NCBI RefSeq assembly: GCF_008274805.1
Contig: NZ_CP022579.1
Span: forward strand, 1,984,001 to 2,048,000
Length of the DNA stretch: 64,000 bases
Reading direction: 5' to 3'
DNA from: Oryzomicrobium terrae
GTDB lineage: Bacteria; Pseudomonadota; Gammaproteobacteria; Burkholderiales; Rhodocyclaceae
Each line of letters begins with the position of its first letter. The stretch's first letter is position 1. The translations under genes and the position numbers were made by a program. This document shows, one piece after another, positions 63,530 through 64,000 of this stretch. The notes beneath the pieces are model-generated. The model was not told the origin of the DNA and ran no database searches. It saw nothing but the letters and a program-made list of their open reading frames with translations.

Positions 63530-64000
63530 TTATTTTTTGGCCAGGTACTGGGCATCGTCGAACAGCGACACCCATTCGGGCCGGTAGATCACCATCAGGG
63601 TCACCACCATCCCGGCCAGCCATCCCTCGGAAAAGCCAAGCAGCAAAAAGTACGGCAGGTAGTCATCAAAGAGGACGGGGAACGGGTAGATCCCGGCGCC
63701 GCCCAACGCCAGCAGTACCGCCAGGCCGGTGAGAAACACCACCAGGGCCGAGCCGAAGAAGCCGTTGGCAAAGATGAAGACAAACACATTCTTGGGCAGG
63801 TAACGGTCGCCCAAGCGAAACAATCCCCAACTCAGTCCCACCGGCAGCGCAGCCATCAGTACCGCGTTGAGGCCAAACGCCTCCCAGCCCGCCGCGCCAT
63901 TGAGGGTCACCGCCGCCAGCACCGTGGTCAGCCCGAGGAAAGCCAGGGATGGCCCGACTTCGAGGGTGAACACCATGGCGCCGAGCAGGTGCAGGGAAAG
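63530..64000 (-). CDS. Energy-coupling factor (CbiM-like) permease, partial
   Basis: The last 157 or so residues of a membrane protein whose start lies beyond the window. The frame continues through LSLHLLGAMVFTLEVGPSLAFLGLTTVLAA and includes five hydrophobic segments and the characteristic LPKNVFVFIFANGFFGSALVVFLTGLAV. This is the CbiM/NikM-type core seen in cobalt, nickel or vitamin ECF transporters. The substrate cannot be told without the missing N-terminus and neighbours. The ATG at 63974-63976 is internal, not the start. It lies 63 bases upstream of the dehydrogenase gene on the same strand. Confidence 0.82.
   Translation of the reverse strand, partial: LSLHLLGAMVFTLEVGPSLAFLGLTTVLAAVTLNGAAGWEAFGLNAVLMAALPVGLSWGLFRLGDRYLPKNVFVFIFANGFFGSALVVFLTGLAVLLALGGAGIYPFPVLFDDYLPYFLLLGFSEGWLAGMVVTLMVIYRPEWVSLFDDAQYLAKK

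Overview
The window is 64 kb of GC-rich bacterial chromosome with dense, mostly short operons. The gene content (tamA-tamB, a fused indolepyruvate:ferredoxin oxidoreductase, TRAP transport, a dialkylresorcinol-type pathway, many GC-rich EamA and LysR genes) and codon use suggest a betaproteobacterium, perhaps Rhodocyclales (Azospira-like). The taxonomic call is inference. I see no rRNA, tRNA, CRISPR array or prophage.

Layout. 1-2.1 kb: lipoprotein hydrolase and an HDAC-family deacetylase. 2.3-11.9 kb: nnr metabolite repair, an EamA exporter, tamA-tamB for outer-membrane assembly and an SMR exporter. 11.9-22.7 kb: esterase, fused indolepyruvate oxidoreductase with a divergent AsnC/Lrp regulator, dodecin, EamA, ArsC, cupin, and a reductase/LysR pair. 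22.7-25.5 kb: a lower-GC insert with a truncated IS256-type transposase and an E. coli-like lysR/lysA pair. 25.5-30.4 kb: cytochrome c, an orphan E1 alpha/beta dehydrogenase pair and two flavin-barrel proteins, one fused to GAF. 30.8-32.0 kb: an AT-rich papain-like protease gene of clearly foreign composition. 32.1-41.2 kb: acetoacetyl-CoA synthetase, thioesterase, ETF-quinone oxidoreductase, an OprB-type porin, the ABC-F protein YheS and an SRPBCC protein. 41.4-49.5 kb: a nine-gene minus-strand operon with DarA- and DarB-like enzymes, an HTH protein, a BtrH-like acyltransferase, an ABC exporter, an acyl carrier protein and two ketosynthase-fold proteins. 49.6-56.9 kb: ferredoxin-NADP reductase, a DctPQM TRAP transporter and a divergent MarR-like regulator with pxpBCA (5-oxoprolinase). 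57.2-64 kb: an EAL-GGDEF protein, a PAS chemoreceptor, an acyl-CoA dehydrogenase and a CbiM-like permease that runs off the end.

Two things stand out. The first is the compact resorcinol-type biosynthetic operon, which carries a BtrH-family protein and a ketosynthase whose first catalytic His is Gln. The second is a family of dispersed REP-like elements with perfect 10-bp arms (CCGCGCCAGT / ACTGGCGCGG). Copies lie near 2.1, 20.1, 38.2, 40.5 and 61.5 kb, and one is apparently built in frame into tamB. The functional links are my inference from gene order and motifs; no database search was possible.
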